61,696 nucleotides of DNA, taken from assembly GCA_964384825.1 (NCBI GenBank), contig CAYLMM010000009.1, positions 1 to 61,696 on the forward strand, in the 5' to 3' direction. How positions within the stretch are numbered: position 1 is the stretch's first letter; every line of letters starts with the position of its first letter. Positions 1 to 8,901 of this stretch are shown here, in pieces. The DNA is from CAYLMM01 sp964384825. Its GTDB lineage: Bacteria > Krumholzibacteriota > Krumholzibacteriia > LZORAL124-64-63. Made by a program: the position numbers and the translations under genes. Below the pieces are notes generated by a model, which was given only the letters and a program-made list of their open reading frames with translations, did no database searches and was not told where the DNA came from.

Positions 1-1
1 C

Positions 2-631
2 GGCATCGTCAACGGATTCGGTTCGGCGGTCACCGCGGCCTTCGGCGTGGGGCACCGCGTGGTGCACATGGCGATGGTGCCGGCGATGGCCCTGGCCCAG
101 GCCAACGCGACCGCCGTGGGCCAGAATCTGGGCGCCGACAAGCCGCGGCGCGCCGCCCTCTCGGTGCGCACCTCGGCCCTGCTGATCACCGCGGTGCTGC
201 TGCCCTTGACCACCCTGACGACGATCTTCGGCGGCCCCCTGACCCGCCTGTTCGTCGCCGATCCCGACGTGATCCGCCACGGCGCGGACATGCTGCGGAT
301 CACCTCGTTCTCGGTCTTCGTCTACGGCCTGATCTCGGTGCTCTTCGGGGCCTTCCAGGGCGCGGGCCACACCACGCCGGTGATGGTCGTGAACGTCGTG
401 CGCCTCTGGGGCATCCGCATCCCCGCCTCGTGGCTGATGGCCGTGGCGCTGGGGATGGGGCCGATCGGCCTGTGGTGGGCGATGAACCTCTCGAACGTGC
501 TGGCGGCCGTGGTGGCCTTCATCTGGTTCCTGCGTGGCGATTGGAAGCGGGCCGTGATCCACTCCGGCGACGCCGCGGCCGAGCCTCCGGCCGAACCGAT
601 GGTCGAACCGGTCGTCGAGCCCGAGGCCTGA
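2..631 (+). CDS. MATE family efflux transporter, C-terminal part
   Basis: The reading frame is open from the window edge, so the N-terminus lies outside. The visible 209 residues contain the MATE signature of the second half, a GFGSAVTAAFGVG segment and then VGQNLGA, followed by four or five hydrophobic segments. MATE proteins export cationic drugs or metabolites through the inner membrane using Na+ or H+ gradients. The tail is hydrophilic and repeats PPAEP/MVEPVVEP, an acidic-proline extension not needed for transport. The next gene starts 77 bases downstream with its own ribosome binding site, so co-transcription is possible. The family call is firm; the substrate cannot be told. Confidence 0.85.
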   Translation, partial: GIVNGFGSAVTAAFGVGHRVVHMAMVPAMALAQANATAVGQNLGADKPRRAALSVRTSALLITAVLLPLTTLTTIFGGPLTRLFVADPDVIRHGADMLRITSFSVFVYGLISVLFGAFQGAGHTTPVMVVNVVRLWGIRIPASWLMAVALGMGPIGLWWAMNLSNVLAAVVAFIWFLRGDWKRAVIHSGDAAAEPPAEPMVEPVVEPEA

Positions 632-708
632 TCTCCCTGGAAAATTCGGGCCGGGCGGGGGACAATCGCGGGGAGCCGAGCACGACGACTCCGACCACCG
701 GAGGAGCG

Positions 709-1506
709 ATGACGCGCATCCTGGTCGTTTCCGACGGCAGCGGCGGCACCGCCCGACGGGCCGTCGACGCCGCCCTGACCCAGTTTCCCGGTCACGTCGC
801 CGAGATCGATCTGCGCGCCGGAGTGCTGACCGGCGACGGCATCCTCGCGGTCACGGCCGAGGCCGCCCGCACCGGGGCGATCATCGTCCATACCCTGGTC
901 CGGGTCGAACTGCGGCGTCTGATGGTCCGTGCCGCCCGCGAGCACGACGTCGAGACGGTCGACCTGATGGGGCCGCTGCTCGACCGCATCTCCCAGCGGC
1001 TGGAAGTGCGCCCCGAGGAGAAGCCCGGTCTCTTCGGGCAGCTGAACGAAGCCTATTTCCGGCGCATCGAATGCATGGAATTCGCCTTCCACCACGATGA
1101 CGGCGCGCGCCATCACGAGCTGCGCCGGGCCGAGATAGTGCTGGTGGGCGTTTCGCGCACCTTCAAGACGCCGCTGAGCATCTATCTGGCCTACCGGGGC
1201 TGGTTCGTGGCCAACGTGCCGATCATCCTGGGCCTCGAGCCCCCGTCGATCCTCGACGCCATGCCGCCGGAGAAGGTGGTGGGCCTGACGACCAACCCCC
1301 GGCGGCTGAGCCTGCTGCGCCGGGCGCGCCGCGAATATCTCGACGGTTCGGTCGGCGACTACGCCGAGGCGCAGCACGTGCGCCGCGAGCTGGAATACTC
1401 CCGCGCCATCTTCGAGCGCGCGCCCACGTGGCAGGTGGTCGATGTCACGGGCAAGCCGGTCGAGGAGATCGCGACCGAGATCGTGGCCCTGGTGGGAGAG
1501 CGGTAG
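709..1506 (+). CDS. ppsR: PPDK/PEP synthase regulatory protein (kinase-pyrophosphorylase)
   Basis: This 265-residue protein belongs to the DUF299/PPSR family, which inactivates pyruvate phosphate dikinase or PEP synthase by ADP-dependent phosphorylation of a threonine and reactivates it by Pi-dependent dephosphorylation. It opens with the family-typical ILVVSDGSGGTA. It carries the P-loop-like GVSRTFKTPLSIYLA near residue 145, where many homologues have S instead of F after GVSRT, and then the ANVPII segment. Length matches the family (about 270). The start at 709 is chosen because GGAGGAG lies just upstream and the family N-terminus begins here; an upstream in-frame extension only shadows the MATE gene. 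No PPDK or PEP synthase gene is in the window. Confidence 0.93.
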   Translation: MTRILVVSDGSGGTARRAVDAALTQFPGHVAEIDLRAGVLTGDGILAVTAEAARTGAIIVHTLVRVELRRLMVRAAREHDVETVDLMGPLLDRISQRLEVRPEEKPGLFGQLNEAYFRRIECMEFAFHHDDGARHHELRRAEIVLVGVSRTFKTPLSIYLAYRGWFVANVPIILGLEPPSILDAMPPEKVVGLTTNPRRLSLLRRARREYLDGSVGDYAEAQHVRRELEYSRAIFERAPTWQVVDVTGKPVEEIATEIVALVGER

Positions 1507-1515
1507 GTTCGTTCC

Positions 1516-1621
1516 TATACTGGACGGAGGCGGCGATACCGCCTGGATCGATCGCGATGTCCGTGCTAAAGTTCGACGAACAATGTATTTCCGGAATTAT
1601 CCCCGCCTATTGCGGGCGGGG
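1516..1621 (+). promoter_or_regulatory. Structured leader of the molybdenum hydroxylase operon
   Basis: A -10-like TATACT at 1516-1521 has no convincing -35. Two hairpins follow: AGGCGG (1528-1533) pairing with CCGCCT (1539-1544) over a 5-base loop, and CCCCGCC (1601-1607) pairing with GGCGGGG (1615-1621) over a 7-base loop. The second ends 8 bases before the AGGAAGG Shine-Dalgarno (1629-1635). Neither is followed by a T-run. The region could be a control leader, but no known riboswitch consensus was matched. Confidence 0.3.
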
Positions 1622-1643
1622 CTGCACAGGAAGGAAGCGGGGC

Positions 1644-2435
1644 ATGAGCGTCCGCGAATACGTCAAGGCGCACTCGGTGGCCGAAGCGCTGGAATTGCTC
1701 GATTCGCGCGAGCGGACCGCGGTCGTCGGCGGTGGCGCCTATCTGCGTCTCGCCGAGCGCGATCTGGATCTGGCGGTCGATCTGCGATCGGCCGGATTGG
1801 ATTACGTTCGCGAGATCGACCACTGCGTCGAGATCGGCGCGATGGCCACCTATCGGATGCTCGAGACCGACGACCTGCTGCGCCGGCTCTACGGCGGGGC
1901 GATCGCGAAATCGGTCCGCGACATCGGCGGGGTGCAGCTGCGCAACGTGGTCACCGTCGGGGGCACCGTCTATCGCCGCTACGCGTTCTCCAACCTGCTG
2001 ACCGTGCTGTTGGCGGCCGATTCCGAGGTGACCCTCGGCCGGGCTGGCCGGATGCCGCTGGCGGAATTCCTGGCCGGCGATCTCGATCACGGCGACATCC
2101 TGGTCTCGGTCACCGTGCCGCGCGGCAACGGCAGGGGCGCCTACGCCGATCTGACCAATTCCCGCAACGATTTCGCCGTGCTGAACGTTGCGGCGATCGA
2201 CGCCCCGGCGGGTCTGAGACTGGCGGTCGGGGCGAGGCCGGGCGCCGCCCGGCTGGCCGAATCGGCGACCGCCTGGCTCGCCGGCCACGCGGACGATCCC
2301 GACGCCGCGCAGAAGGCCGCCGCGACGGCGGCCGACGAGCTCGAATTCGGCGACAACCTGCGTGCGTCGGCCGATTACCGCCGGCGCATCTGCCGCGTCC
2401 TGACCCGGCGCGTCCTCCAGGAGGTGCTGGCGTGA
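1644..2435 (+). CDS. FAD-binding subunit of molybdenum hydroxylase (YgfM-like)
   Basis: This 263-residue protein resembles the medium, FAD-binding subunit of the xanthine dehydrogenase/CO dehydrogenase family, which passes electrons from the 2Fe-2S subunit to NAD+ or another acceptor in the cytoplasm. The first FAD loop appears as VVGGGAYLRL near residue 30 and the second as LRNVVTVGGT near residue 100. The usual GGNL/ASPAAD stretch is replaced by GGTVYRRYAFSN, as in divergent YgfM-type proteins. The start at 1644 has AGGAAGG eight bases upstream, and the N-terminus (REYVKAHSVAEALELL) aligns with family starts. The stop overlaps the next start (GTGA). It heads a tight five-gene operon. Confidence 0.87.
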   Translation: MSVREYVKAHSVAEALELLDSRERTAVVGGGAYLRLAERDLDLAVDLRSAGLDYVREIDHCVEIGAMATYRMLETDDLLRRLYGGAIAKSVRDIGGVQLRNVVTVGGTVYRRYAFSNLLTVLLAADSEVTLGRAGRMPLAEFLAGDLDHGDILVSVTVPRGNGRGAYADLTNSRNDFAVLNVAAIDAPAGLRLAVGARPGAARLAESATAWLAGHADDPDAAQKAAATAADELEFGDNLRASADYRRRICRVLTRRVLQEVLA

Positions 2436-2884
2436 AGATCTCGCTGAAGCTCAACGGAACCGACCGCATCTGGGACGTGGATCCCGGCGAGGATCTTCTG
2501 GCCGCCCTGCGCCGCCACGACGTGATGAGCGTCAAGCGGGGCTGCGACACGGCCTCGTGCGGATCCTGCACCGTGCTGCTGGACGGCGCGCCGGTGCCCT
2601 CTTGCGCCGTGCCCGCGCCCAGGGCCGACGGCTGCGAGGTGGTGACGGTCGAAGGGCTGCCCGAGGATGCGCGCCGGCTGGGGGAACTGCTGGCGGCCGA
2701 GGGCGCCGACCAGTGCGGATTCTGCGGTCCGGGCCTGGTGATGGCGGTCGTGGCCATGCGCGACGAGCTGCAGGACCCGACCGACGAGGAGATCAACCAC
2801 TACCTGGCGGGCAATTTCTGCCGCTGCACCGGATACGTCGGGCAACTGCGCGCGATCCGGAAATACCTGGAGGGATCGGCGTGA
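2432..2884 (+). CDS. 2Fe-2S subunit of molybdenum hydroxylase (XdhC type)
   Basis: This 150-residue ferredoxin-like small subunit has both iron-sulfur sites of the family. The plant-ferredoxin-type site is C38, C43, C46 and C58 (RGCDTASCGSCTVLL). The second site is C95, C98, C130 and C132 (QCGFCGPG and CRCTGY). It relays electrons from the molybdopterin subunit to the FAD subunit. Length is typical (about 150-160). The GTG start at 2432 overlaps the previous stop by four bases, and the stop overlaps the next gene's GTG, which implies translational coupling of FAD, FeS and Mo subunits as one enzyme. Confidence 0.93.
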   Translation: MKISLKLNGTDRIWDVDPGEDLLAALRRHDVMSVKRGCDTASCGSCTVLLDGAPVPSCAVPAPRADGCEVVTVEGLPEDARRLGELLAAEGADQCGFCGPGLVMAVVAMRDELQDPTDEEINHYLAGNFCRCTGYVGQLRAIRKYLEGSA

Positions 2885-5208
2885 ACGAGGTCCACAAGTC
2901 CATCCCGAAGATCGACGGCCCCGGACTGATCGCCGGCCGGCCGGCCTTCACCGACGATCTCGCCCCGCGCGACGCCCTGGTCGTCCGCGCCCTGCGCAGC
3001 CCCCACGCCCACGCCCAGATCGAATCGATCGACACCGCGGCCGCGGCCGCGATGCCCGGCGTCGCGTGCGTGCTCACCTGGCGCGACGTGCCGCGGACCG
3101 CGTTCACCCGCGCCGGCCAGGGTTTTCCCGAACCCTCGCCGCTGGACCGTTTCATCCTCGACCGGCGGGTCCGCTACGTGGGCGACGAGGTGGCGATCGT
3201 CGCCGCCGAGACCGAGGCCCAAGCCCAGGCCGCCCTGAAGGCGATCGCCGTCGAATACGAGGTTCTCGAACCGGTGCTCGACTACCACGAGGCCGAGGGG
3301 CACGCCTCGGTGATCCATCCCGAACCCGAGGCGATGGAGAACTTCCCGATCGGTTTCGACCCGGCGAACAACGTGGCCTCGGCCTACGAGATGCACGTCG
3401 GCGACGTCGACGCGACGGTGGCCGCCGCGCCGGTGGTCGTGAAGCGCCGCTACCACACCCAGGCGCAGCAGCACGTCGCGCTCGAGCCCCATACGGCCGC
3501 CACCTGGCTCGACCTGAACGGCCGGCTGACGGTGCTGACCTCGACCCAGACCCCCTTCCACGTCCGCCGCATCATGGCCCGCGCCCTGGGCCGCGAGCTG
3601 CGCGACATCCGGGTGATCAAGCCGCGCGTCGGCGGCGGTTTCGGCGGCAAGCAGCAGATCCACGGCGAGATGTTCTGCGCCCTGGCCACCCTGGCCACCG
3701 GCCGTCCCGCCCGTTTCGTCTACACGCGGCAGGAGGTCTGCGAGGCCACCTTCACGCGCCATTCGATGTGCATCGACGTGACCCTGGCGGCGGATGCCGA
3801 CGGCGCGCTGCGCGGGATCGACATGCGGATCCTCTCGGAGACCGGCGCCTACGGCGAGCACGCGCTGACGGTGTTCATGGTGGCCGGCTCGAAGACCCTG
3901 CCCCTGTACAACAAGGTCGAGTCGGTGCGCTTCGGCGGGAAGACGGTCTACACCAACATGTGCCCGGCCGGGGCCTACCGCGGCTACGGCGCCATCCAGG
4001 GCAACTTCGCGCTGGAGTCGGCGATGGACGAGCTGGCGGGCCGTCTCGGGGTCGATCCGATCGCCCTGCGCGAAAAGAACATGATCGCCGAGGGCGAGAC
4101 CTCGCCGATCTTCGCCATCATGGGCGAGGGCACCGAGGGCGTGCCGATGACCGTCGAGAGCTGCAAGCTGGCCGAATGCGTCCGGCGGGGGAAGGAGCTG
4201 ATCGGCTGGGACGAGAAGTATCCGCGGCGCGAGGTCGCTCCCGGGAGGGTGCGCGGCGTCGGCATGGCGCTGGCCATGCAGGGGTCGGGCATCGCGGGCA
4301 TCGACATGGGCGCCGCGACGCTCAAGCTCAACGACCAGGGCTCGTTCAACCTGTTGATCGGCGCCACCGACCTGGGCACCGGCAGCGACACCATCCTGGC
4401 CCAGATGGCCGCCGAGACGCTCGGCGTGCCGACGGCCGACATCCTGGTCACCTCGTCCGACACCGACGTCACGCCCTTCGACACCGGCGCCTACGCCTCG
4501 AGCACCACCTACGTCTCGGGCCACGCCGTGCGCCGCGCGGCCGAGAAGATGCGCCGGGCGATCATCGCCGAGGGGGCCCTGAATCTGGGCGTCGAGCCCG
4601 AAGAGATCGAATTCGACGGCCGCGTCCTGCGCGCGGCCGGCGGCAAGAAGGAGATCACCCTGAGCGATCTCTCCACCAGGTTGCTGTATTCCGAGAACCA
4701 GAAGCAGCTGATGGTGACCGATTCCTACTGCTGCGAGCAGTCGCCGCCGCCCTACATGGCGGGCTTCGCCGAGGTCGAGGTGGACGTCGAGACCGGCAAG
4801 GTCGCCCTGGTCGACTTCGTGGCGGTCGTCGATTGCGGCAAGGCCATCAACCCGAACCTGGCCCGCGTGCAGGTCGAGGGCGGCCTGCTGCAGGGCATCG
4901 GCATGGCCGTCTTCGAGGACGTGCGGCACGACGACCGCGGCCGCATGCTGACCCGCAACCTGATGCACTACCGCATCCCCAGCCGAGAGGACGCGCCTTC
5001 GATCCGGGTCGAACTGGTCGACAGCCACGAGCCCACCGGGCCCTACGGCGCCAAGTCGGTCGGCGAGATCGGCATCGATTCGCCGCCCGCGGCCATCGCC
5101 AACGCCGTGGCCAACGCCGTCGGGGCGCGGATCTGCACCCTGCCGCTGATGCCCGAGCGCGTCCTCGACGCGATCGACGCGGCCGCCGCGGCGGACGGGG
5201 AGTCCTGA
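2881..5208 (+). CDS. Molybdopterin-binding large subunit, xanthine dehydrogenase family (first copy)
   Basis: This 775-residue catalytic subunit has the family layout: an a/b-hammerhead N-terminal domain (about residues 15-130, with SPHAHA and VRYVGDEVAIVAAE), then molybdopterin domains. Landmarks are VGGGFGGK, PAGAYRGYGA (substrate-pocket arginine), ATDLGTGSDT and, near the C-terminus, PYGAKSVGEIGID, whose glutamate is the family's catalytic base. The N-terminal DGPGLIAGRPAFTDD resembles XdhD-type selenium-dependent hydroxylases, which suggests a purine or other N-heterocycle substrate; this is inference. The GTG start overlaps the preceding stop. No molybdenum cofactor maturation gene (XdhC/MocA type) lies nearby. 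Confidence 0.92.
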   Translation: MNEVHKSIPKIDGPGLIAGRPAFTDDLAPRDALVVRALRSPHAHAQIESIDTAAAAAMPGVACVLTWRDVPRTAFTRAGQGFPEPSPLDRFILDRRVRYVGDEVAIVAAETEAQAQAALKAIAVEYEVLEPVLDYHEAEGHASVIHPEPEAMENFPIGFDPANNVASAYEMHVGDVDATVAAAPVVVKRRYHTQAQQHVALEPHTAATWLDLNGRLTVLTSTQTPFHVRRIMARALGRELRDIRVIKPRVGGGFGGKQQIHGEMFCALATLATGRPARFVYTRQEVCEATFTRHSMCIDVTLAADADGALRGIDMRILSETGAYGEHALTVFMVAGSKTLPLYNKVESVRFGGKTVYTNMCPAGAYRGYGAIQGNFALESAMDELAGRLGVDPIALREKNMIAEGETSPIFAIMGEGTEGVPMTVESCKLAECVRRGKELIGWDEKYPRREVAPGRVRGVGMALAMQGSGIAGIDMGAATLKLNDQGSFNLLIGATDLGTGSDTILAQMAAETLGVPTADILVTSSDTDVTPFDTGAYASSTTYVSGHAVRRAAEKMRRAIIAEGALNLGVEPEEIEFDGRVLRAAGGKKEITLSDLSTRLLYSENQKQLMVTDSYCCEQSPPPYMAGFAEVEVDVETGKVALVDFVAVVDCGKAINPNLARVQVEGGLLQGIGMAVFEDVRHDDRGRMLTRNLMHYRIPSREDAPSIRVELVDSHEPTGPYGAKSVGEIGIDSPPAAIANAVANAVGARICTLPLMPERVLDAIDAAAAADGES

Positions 5209-5209
5209 G

Positions 5210-7495
5210 GTGGGCGCGGGATCGGGCCGCGTCGGCGACACGCCTCCGCGCCGCGACGCCTGGGCCAAGGCGACCGGCCGCACCCTCTATCTGGCCGACA
5301 TGCCCCGGCCCGGCGACTGGCTCGGCGGCGTGGTCCGCTCCGAGGTCGCCTGCGGACGGTTGCTGGAACTTCGCCGCGACCCCGATTTCGACTGGTCGAG
5401 GGTGACGATGCTCACGGCCGCCGACCTGAACGGTCCAAACGCCGTGAGGATGATCCGCGACGACTACCCCCTGCTGGCCGACGGCCGCGTGGCCTTCGCG
5501 AGCCAGGCCTTGGCCCTGATCGCCGCCCCCGACGCCGCGACCCTGCGCGCCGCCCTGGCCGCCGTCATGCCGGTCATCGATCCGGAGCCGCCCCTGCTGG
5601 ATGTCGAGCAGGCCCTGGCCGCCGACCGCGTGATCTTCGACAAGGACAACCTGGTCGCCGACTACGTCATCGAATGCGGCGATCTCGAGGATGGATTCGC
5701 GCGGGCGGACCGGGTTGTCGAGGGCGTCTATCGGACCGGGCTGCAGGAACACCTGTACATCGAGCCCCAGGGCGTGGTGGCCGAGCCGACCGCCGACGGC
5801 GGCGTGCGCGTCATCGGTTCGATGCAGTGCCCCTACTACGTGGTCAACGCCCTGGCTTACGGGCTGGGCCTGCCGCGCGAGAAGGTGACCGTCCGCCAGT
5901 CGCCCACCGGCGGCGCCTTCGGCGGCAAGGAGGATTACCCCTCCATCCTGGCGATGCAGGCATCGGTGCTGGCCCTGGCCGCGGGCCGTCCGGTGAAGAT
6001 GATCCACGACCGCCGCGAGGACGTCCTGGCCAGCACCAAGCGGCATCCCTCGCGCACCCGGCACCGCACGGCCGTGGCCGCCGACGGGACGCTGCTGGCG
6101 GCCGACATCGACCTGGTGCTCGACGCGGGCGCCTTCGCCTCGCTCAGCCAGGTGGTCCTCTCGCGGGCGGTGCTGCACGCGACCGGCGTCTACCGGATTC
6201 CCGCGGTGCGGATCCGGGGCCGGGCCGTGGCCACCAACACCCCGCCCAGCGGAGCCTTCCGCGGTTTCGGCGTGCCGCAGGCCCTGTTCGCGATCGAGCG
6301 CCATATCGATCGCATCGCCCTGGAGACGGGGCTCGATCCGCTGACCGTCCGCCGCCGCAACATCCTGCGCGAAGGCGACAGCTTCCCCTACGGCCAGACG
6401 GTGCCCGACGCAGCCGGTGCCTCGCTGGTTCTGGAGCGGGCTGCCGAGCTCTGCGCTCTCGACGGGCCGCGAAGGGACGTCGGTGCGGACGATCCCTCCG
6501 GCAGGACCCGCATCGGCACCGGATTGTCGGTCTTCCTGCACGGCGGCGGTTTTACCGGCGACGGCGAGGACCGCATCGCCGCCGAGGTCCGCGTCCGGCT
6601 GAACGAGCGGCGCGGCGTGGACATCCTGGTCAGCAGCGTGGAGATGGGCCAGGGCGCGGCGACCGTTCTGCCGATGATCGCCGCCCAGGCGCTGGGATTG
6701 CCGCTCGAAAAGGTCGACCACGCGGTGCCCGACACGGCCGAAGTGCCAGACAGCGGACCGACGGTGGCCTCGCGCACGACGATGGTCGTCGGCCGGATCG
6801 TGGTGGCCGCCTGCCGCGACCTGGCCGCGAAGCTGGCCGGAGCCCTGGCCGAAGCCGAAGGCCTGCCCGCCGGATCGATCACCTTCGCCGACGGCCGTTT
6901 CTCCGCCGCCGACCGCGACTTCGGCGATTTCGCCGCCGCCGCCGACCGCGTCGCCCCGCCGCTCGAGGGCGAGGCGCGCTACGAACCTCCGGCCGGGCAG
7001 AAATGGAACCAGCAGGCCCATCACGGCGCCGCCTACCAGGCCTATTCCTGGGGCTGCAACGTGGTCGAGGCCGCGGTCGACATCGACACCATGGAAGTCA
7101 CTCCGCTGCGCGTGACCGCGGTCGTCGAGATCGGCAAGGCCGTCCATCCGGTGCTGGCCGCGGGCCAGGTCGAGGGCGGCGTCCTGCAGGCCCTGGGCTG
7201 GGGTCACGTCGAGCAGATGAAAACCGAGAACGGATGCCTGATGAACGACAGCATGGCCACCTACATCATCCCCACCGCAATGGACGCCCCGGATTACACG
7301 GTCGAGATCGCCGAGATGCCCAGCGACCGCGGCCCCTACGGCGCGAAAGGCCTGGGCGAACTGCCGATGAACGGCGGCGCCCCGGCCCTGGCCGCCGCCA
7401 TCCAGGACGCGGTTGGCCTTTTCGCGGCCGAGGCGCCGGTGGCGTCCGAGGATCTGATCGCGATGCGCGCCGCCTCGGGGGAGGCGAAGCGATGA
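5210..7495 (+). CDS. Molybdopterin-binding large subunit, xanthine dehydrogenase family (second copy)
   Basis: This second catalytic subunit, 761 residues, is clearly different from its neighbour. It has SPTGGAFGGKEDYPS, NTPPSGAFRGFGVPQ, SSVEMGQGA and the terminal PYGAKGLGELPMNGGAPA, whose glutamate is the expected catalytic base. It starts at a GTG one base after the previous stop. The first 60 residues are a shortened hammerhead region. It overlaps the following fused 2Fe-2S/FAD gene by four bases, so it probably forms the second enzyme with that protein. The substrate is unknown; xanthine, an aromatic aldehyde or a heterocycle are all possible. The two large subunits look like related enzymes, not recent duplicates. 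Confidence 0.92.
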   Translation: MGAGSGRVGDTPPRRDAWAKATGRTLYLADMPRPGDWLGGVVRSEVACGRLLELRRDPDFDWSRVTMLTAADLNGPNAVRMIRDDYPLLADGRVAFASQALALIAAPDAATLRAALAAVMPVIDPEPPLLDVEQALAADRVIFDKDNLVADYVIECGDLEDGFARADRVVEGVYRTGLQEHLYIEPQGVVAEPTADGGVRVIGSMQCPYYVVNALAYGLGLPREKVTVRQSPTGGAFGGKEDYPSILAMQASVLALAAGRPVKMIHDRREDVLASTKRHPSRTRHRTAVAADGTLLAADIDLVLDAGAFASLSQVVLSRAVLHATGVYRIPAVRIRGRAVATNTPPSGAFRGFGVPQALFAIERHIDRIALETGLDPLTVRRRNILREGDSFPYGQTVPDAAGASLVLERAAELCALDGPRRDVGADDPSGRTRIGTGLSVFLHGGGFTGDGEDRIAAEVRVRLNERRGVDILVSSVEMGQGAATVLPMIAAQALGLPLEKVDHAVPDTAEVPDSGPTVASRTTMVVGRIVVAACRDLAAKLAGALAEAEGLPAGSITFADGRFSAADRDFGDFAAAADRVAPPLEGEARYEPPAGQKWNQQAHHGAAYQAYSWGCNVVEAAVDIDTMEVTPLRVTAVVEIGKAVHPVLAAGQVEGGVLQALGWGHVEQMKTENGCLMNDSMATYIIPTAMDAPDYTVEIAEMPSDRGPYGAKGLGELPMNGGAPALAAAIQDAVGLFAAEAPVASEDLIAMRAASGEAKR

Positions 7496-8901
7496 AGATC
7501 AGCCTGACGGTCAACGGCCGGATGCGTGAACTGGAAGTCGATCCCCTGGCCCGCCTGCTCGATCTGCTGCGCGATGATCTGGGCCTGACCGGCGCCAAGG
7601 AGGGTTGCGGCGAGGGGGAATGCGGCGCCTGCGCGGTGCTGCTCGACGGCCGTCTGGTCGATTCCTGCCTGGTGCCCGCATTCCAGGCGCACGGCCGCTC
7701 GGTGACGACCATCGAGGGGATGGGCGACGAGAGCGACCCCGATCCGGTCCAGGCCGCCTTCGTCGCCGAGGGCGCGGTGCAGTGCGGTTTCTGCATCCCC
7801 GGGATGGAAATGGCCGCGCGCGCCCTGCTGAATGACAACCCCGATCCTGACCGAGACGCGATCCGCAGGGGTCTGTCGGGAAACCTTTGCCGTTGCACGG
7901 GTTACGAGAAGATCATCCGGGCGGTCGAGGTCGCGGCCGCCTCGCAGAATAACGAGCCGGATGTCGATCGGACCCCGCGCGATTCCGGATCCGATGCCGA
8001 CGCCGTCGCCGGGACCGTCGCCCCCGAACCCGACGCTTCCGATTCCGCGCGGATCATCGCGCCGCGGACCCTGGCCGGCGCCCTCGCGGCGATGGCCGAA
8101 GCCGGCCCCCGGGCCCGGGCCGTGGCCGGGGCCACCGATTTCACCGTCGAGACCCGGTCCGGAATCCCGCTCCCGGAGGCCGTGATCGATCTCTCCGGCG
8201 TCGCCGAACTGCACGGCGTGACCGAGGACGGCGATGTCCTGGTCGTCGGGGCGGGCTGCACCATCGCCGAACTGGCCTTCGATTCCCTGATCGGCCGCCG
8301 GGCCCCCGCTTTGGCCGCCGCCGCCATGAGGCTTGGAGCCCCCGCAATCCGCAACCGGGCGACTCTGGGCGGCAACCTCGCCACCTGCTCGCCCTGCGCC
8401 GACACCGCACCGCCGCTGATCGCCCTGGAGGCCGAGATCGAACTGGCCTCGGCCGCCGGGATGCGCCGCGTGCCGGCCGAGAGCTTCGCGCCGCGGTACC
8501 GCGATCCCGATCTGCGGCCCGACGAACTGATCGTCGCCGCCCGCATCCCGGCCCAGCCCGAGGGCGTGCGCCAGGCCTTCTTCAAGGTCGGCGCCCGCCG
8601 CGCCCAGGCCATCGCCAAGGTGAACCTGGCCTGCCGGGCCTCCCTGGGCCGCGACGGACGGCTGCGCGACGTGCGTCTGGCGGCCGGATCGGTCGCCCCG
8701 ACCGTGCTTCTGCTGCGCGAGACGATGGCCTGGCTCGAGGGACGCGACCTCGCCGCCGATCCCGAGGGGGTCGCCGCCGCCGCGGCCGTCAGCGCCGCGG
8801 CCGAGGTCTCGCCGATCGACGACGTGCGATCCTCTCGGCTCTACCGCCGCGAAGTCGCGGGCAATCTGGTGGCCCGTTTCCTGCGGGATCTGGCGACTTG
8901 A
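7492..8901 (+). CDS. Fused 2Fe-2S / FAD-binding subunit of molybdenum hydroxylase (XdhA type)
   Basis: This 469-residue protein joins two electron-transfer modules. Residues 1-150 hold the iron-sulfur domain with C39, C44, C47, C59 and C98, C101, C133, C135 (GCGEGECGAC, QCGFCIPG, CRCTGY). Residues about 185-469 are the FAD domain with VAGATDFTVE, RNRATLGGNLATCSPCADT and a C-terminal CO-dehydrogenase flavoprotein region. The linker (about 150-185) is rich in Asp and Pro. The order matches the small subunit XdhA of bacterial NAD-dependent xanthine dehydrogenases. The ATG overlaps the previous stop; GGGGGAGG is the likely ribosome binding site. It ends the operon. Confidence 0.92.
   Translation: MKISLTVNGRMRELEVDPLARLLDLLRDDLGLTGAKEGCGEGECGACAVLLDGRLVDSCLVPAFQAHGRSVTTIEGMGDESDPDPVQAAFVAEGAVQCGFCIPGMEMAARALLNDNPDPDRDAIRRGLSGNLCRCTGYEKIIRAVEVAAASQNNEPDVDRTPRDSGSDADAVAGTVAPEPDASDSARIIAPRTLAGALAAMAEAGPRARAVAGATDFTVETRSGIPLPEAVIDLSGVAELHGVTEDGDVLVVGAGCTIAELAFDSLIGRRAPALAAAAMRLGAPAIRNRATLGGNLATCSPCADTAPPLIALEAEIELASAAGMRRVPAESFAPRYRDPDLRPDELIVAARIPAQPEGVRQAFFKVGARRAQAIAKVNLACRASLGRDGRLRDVRLAAGSVAPTVLLLRETMAWLEGRDLAADPEGVAAAAAVSAAAEVSPIDDVRSSRLYRREVAGNLVARFLRDLAT

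Noticed and set aside
1516..1643. Molybdenum cofactor riboswitch
   Set aside because: Only two simple hairpins are visible; the multi-stem consensus could not be drawn, so only a generic leader is reported.
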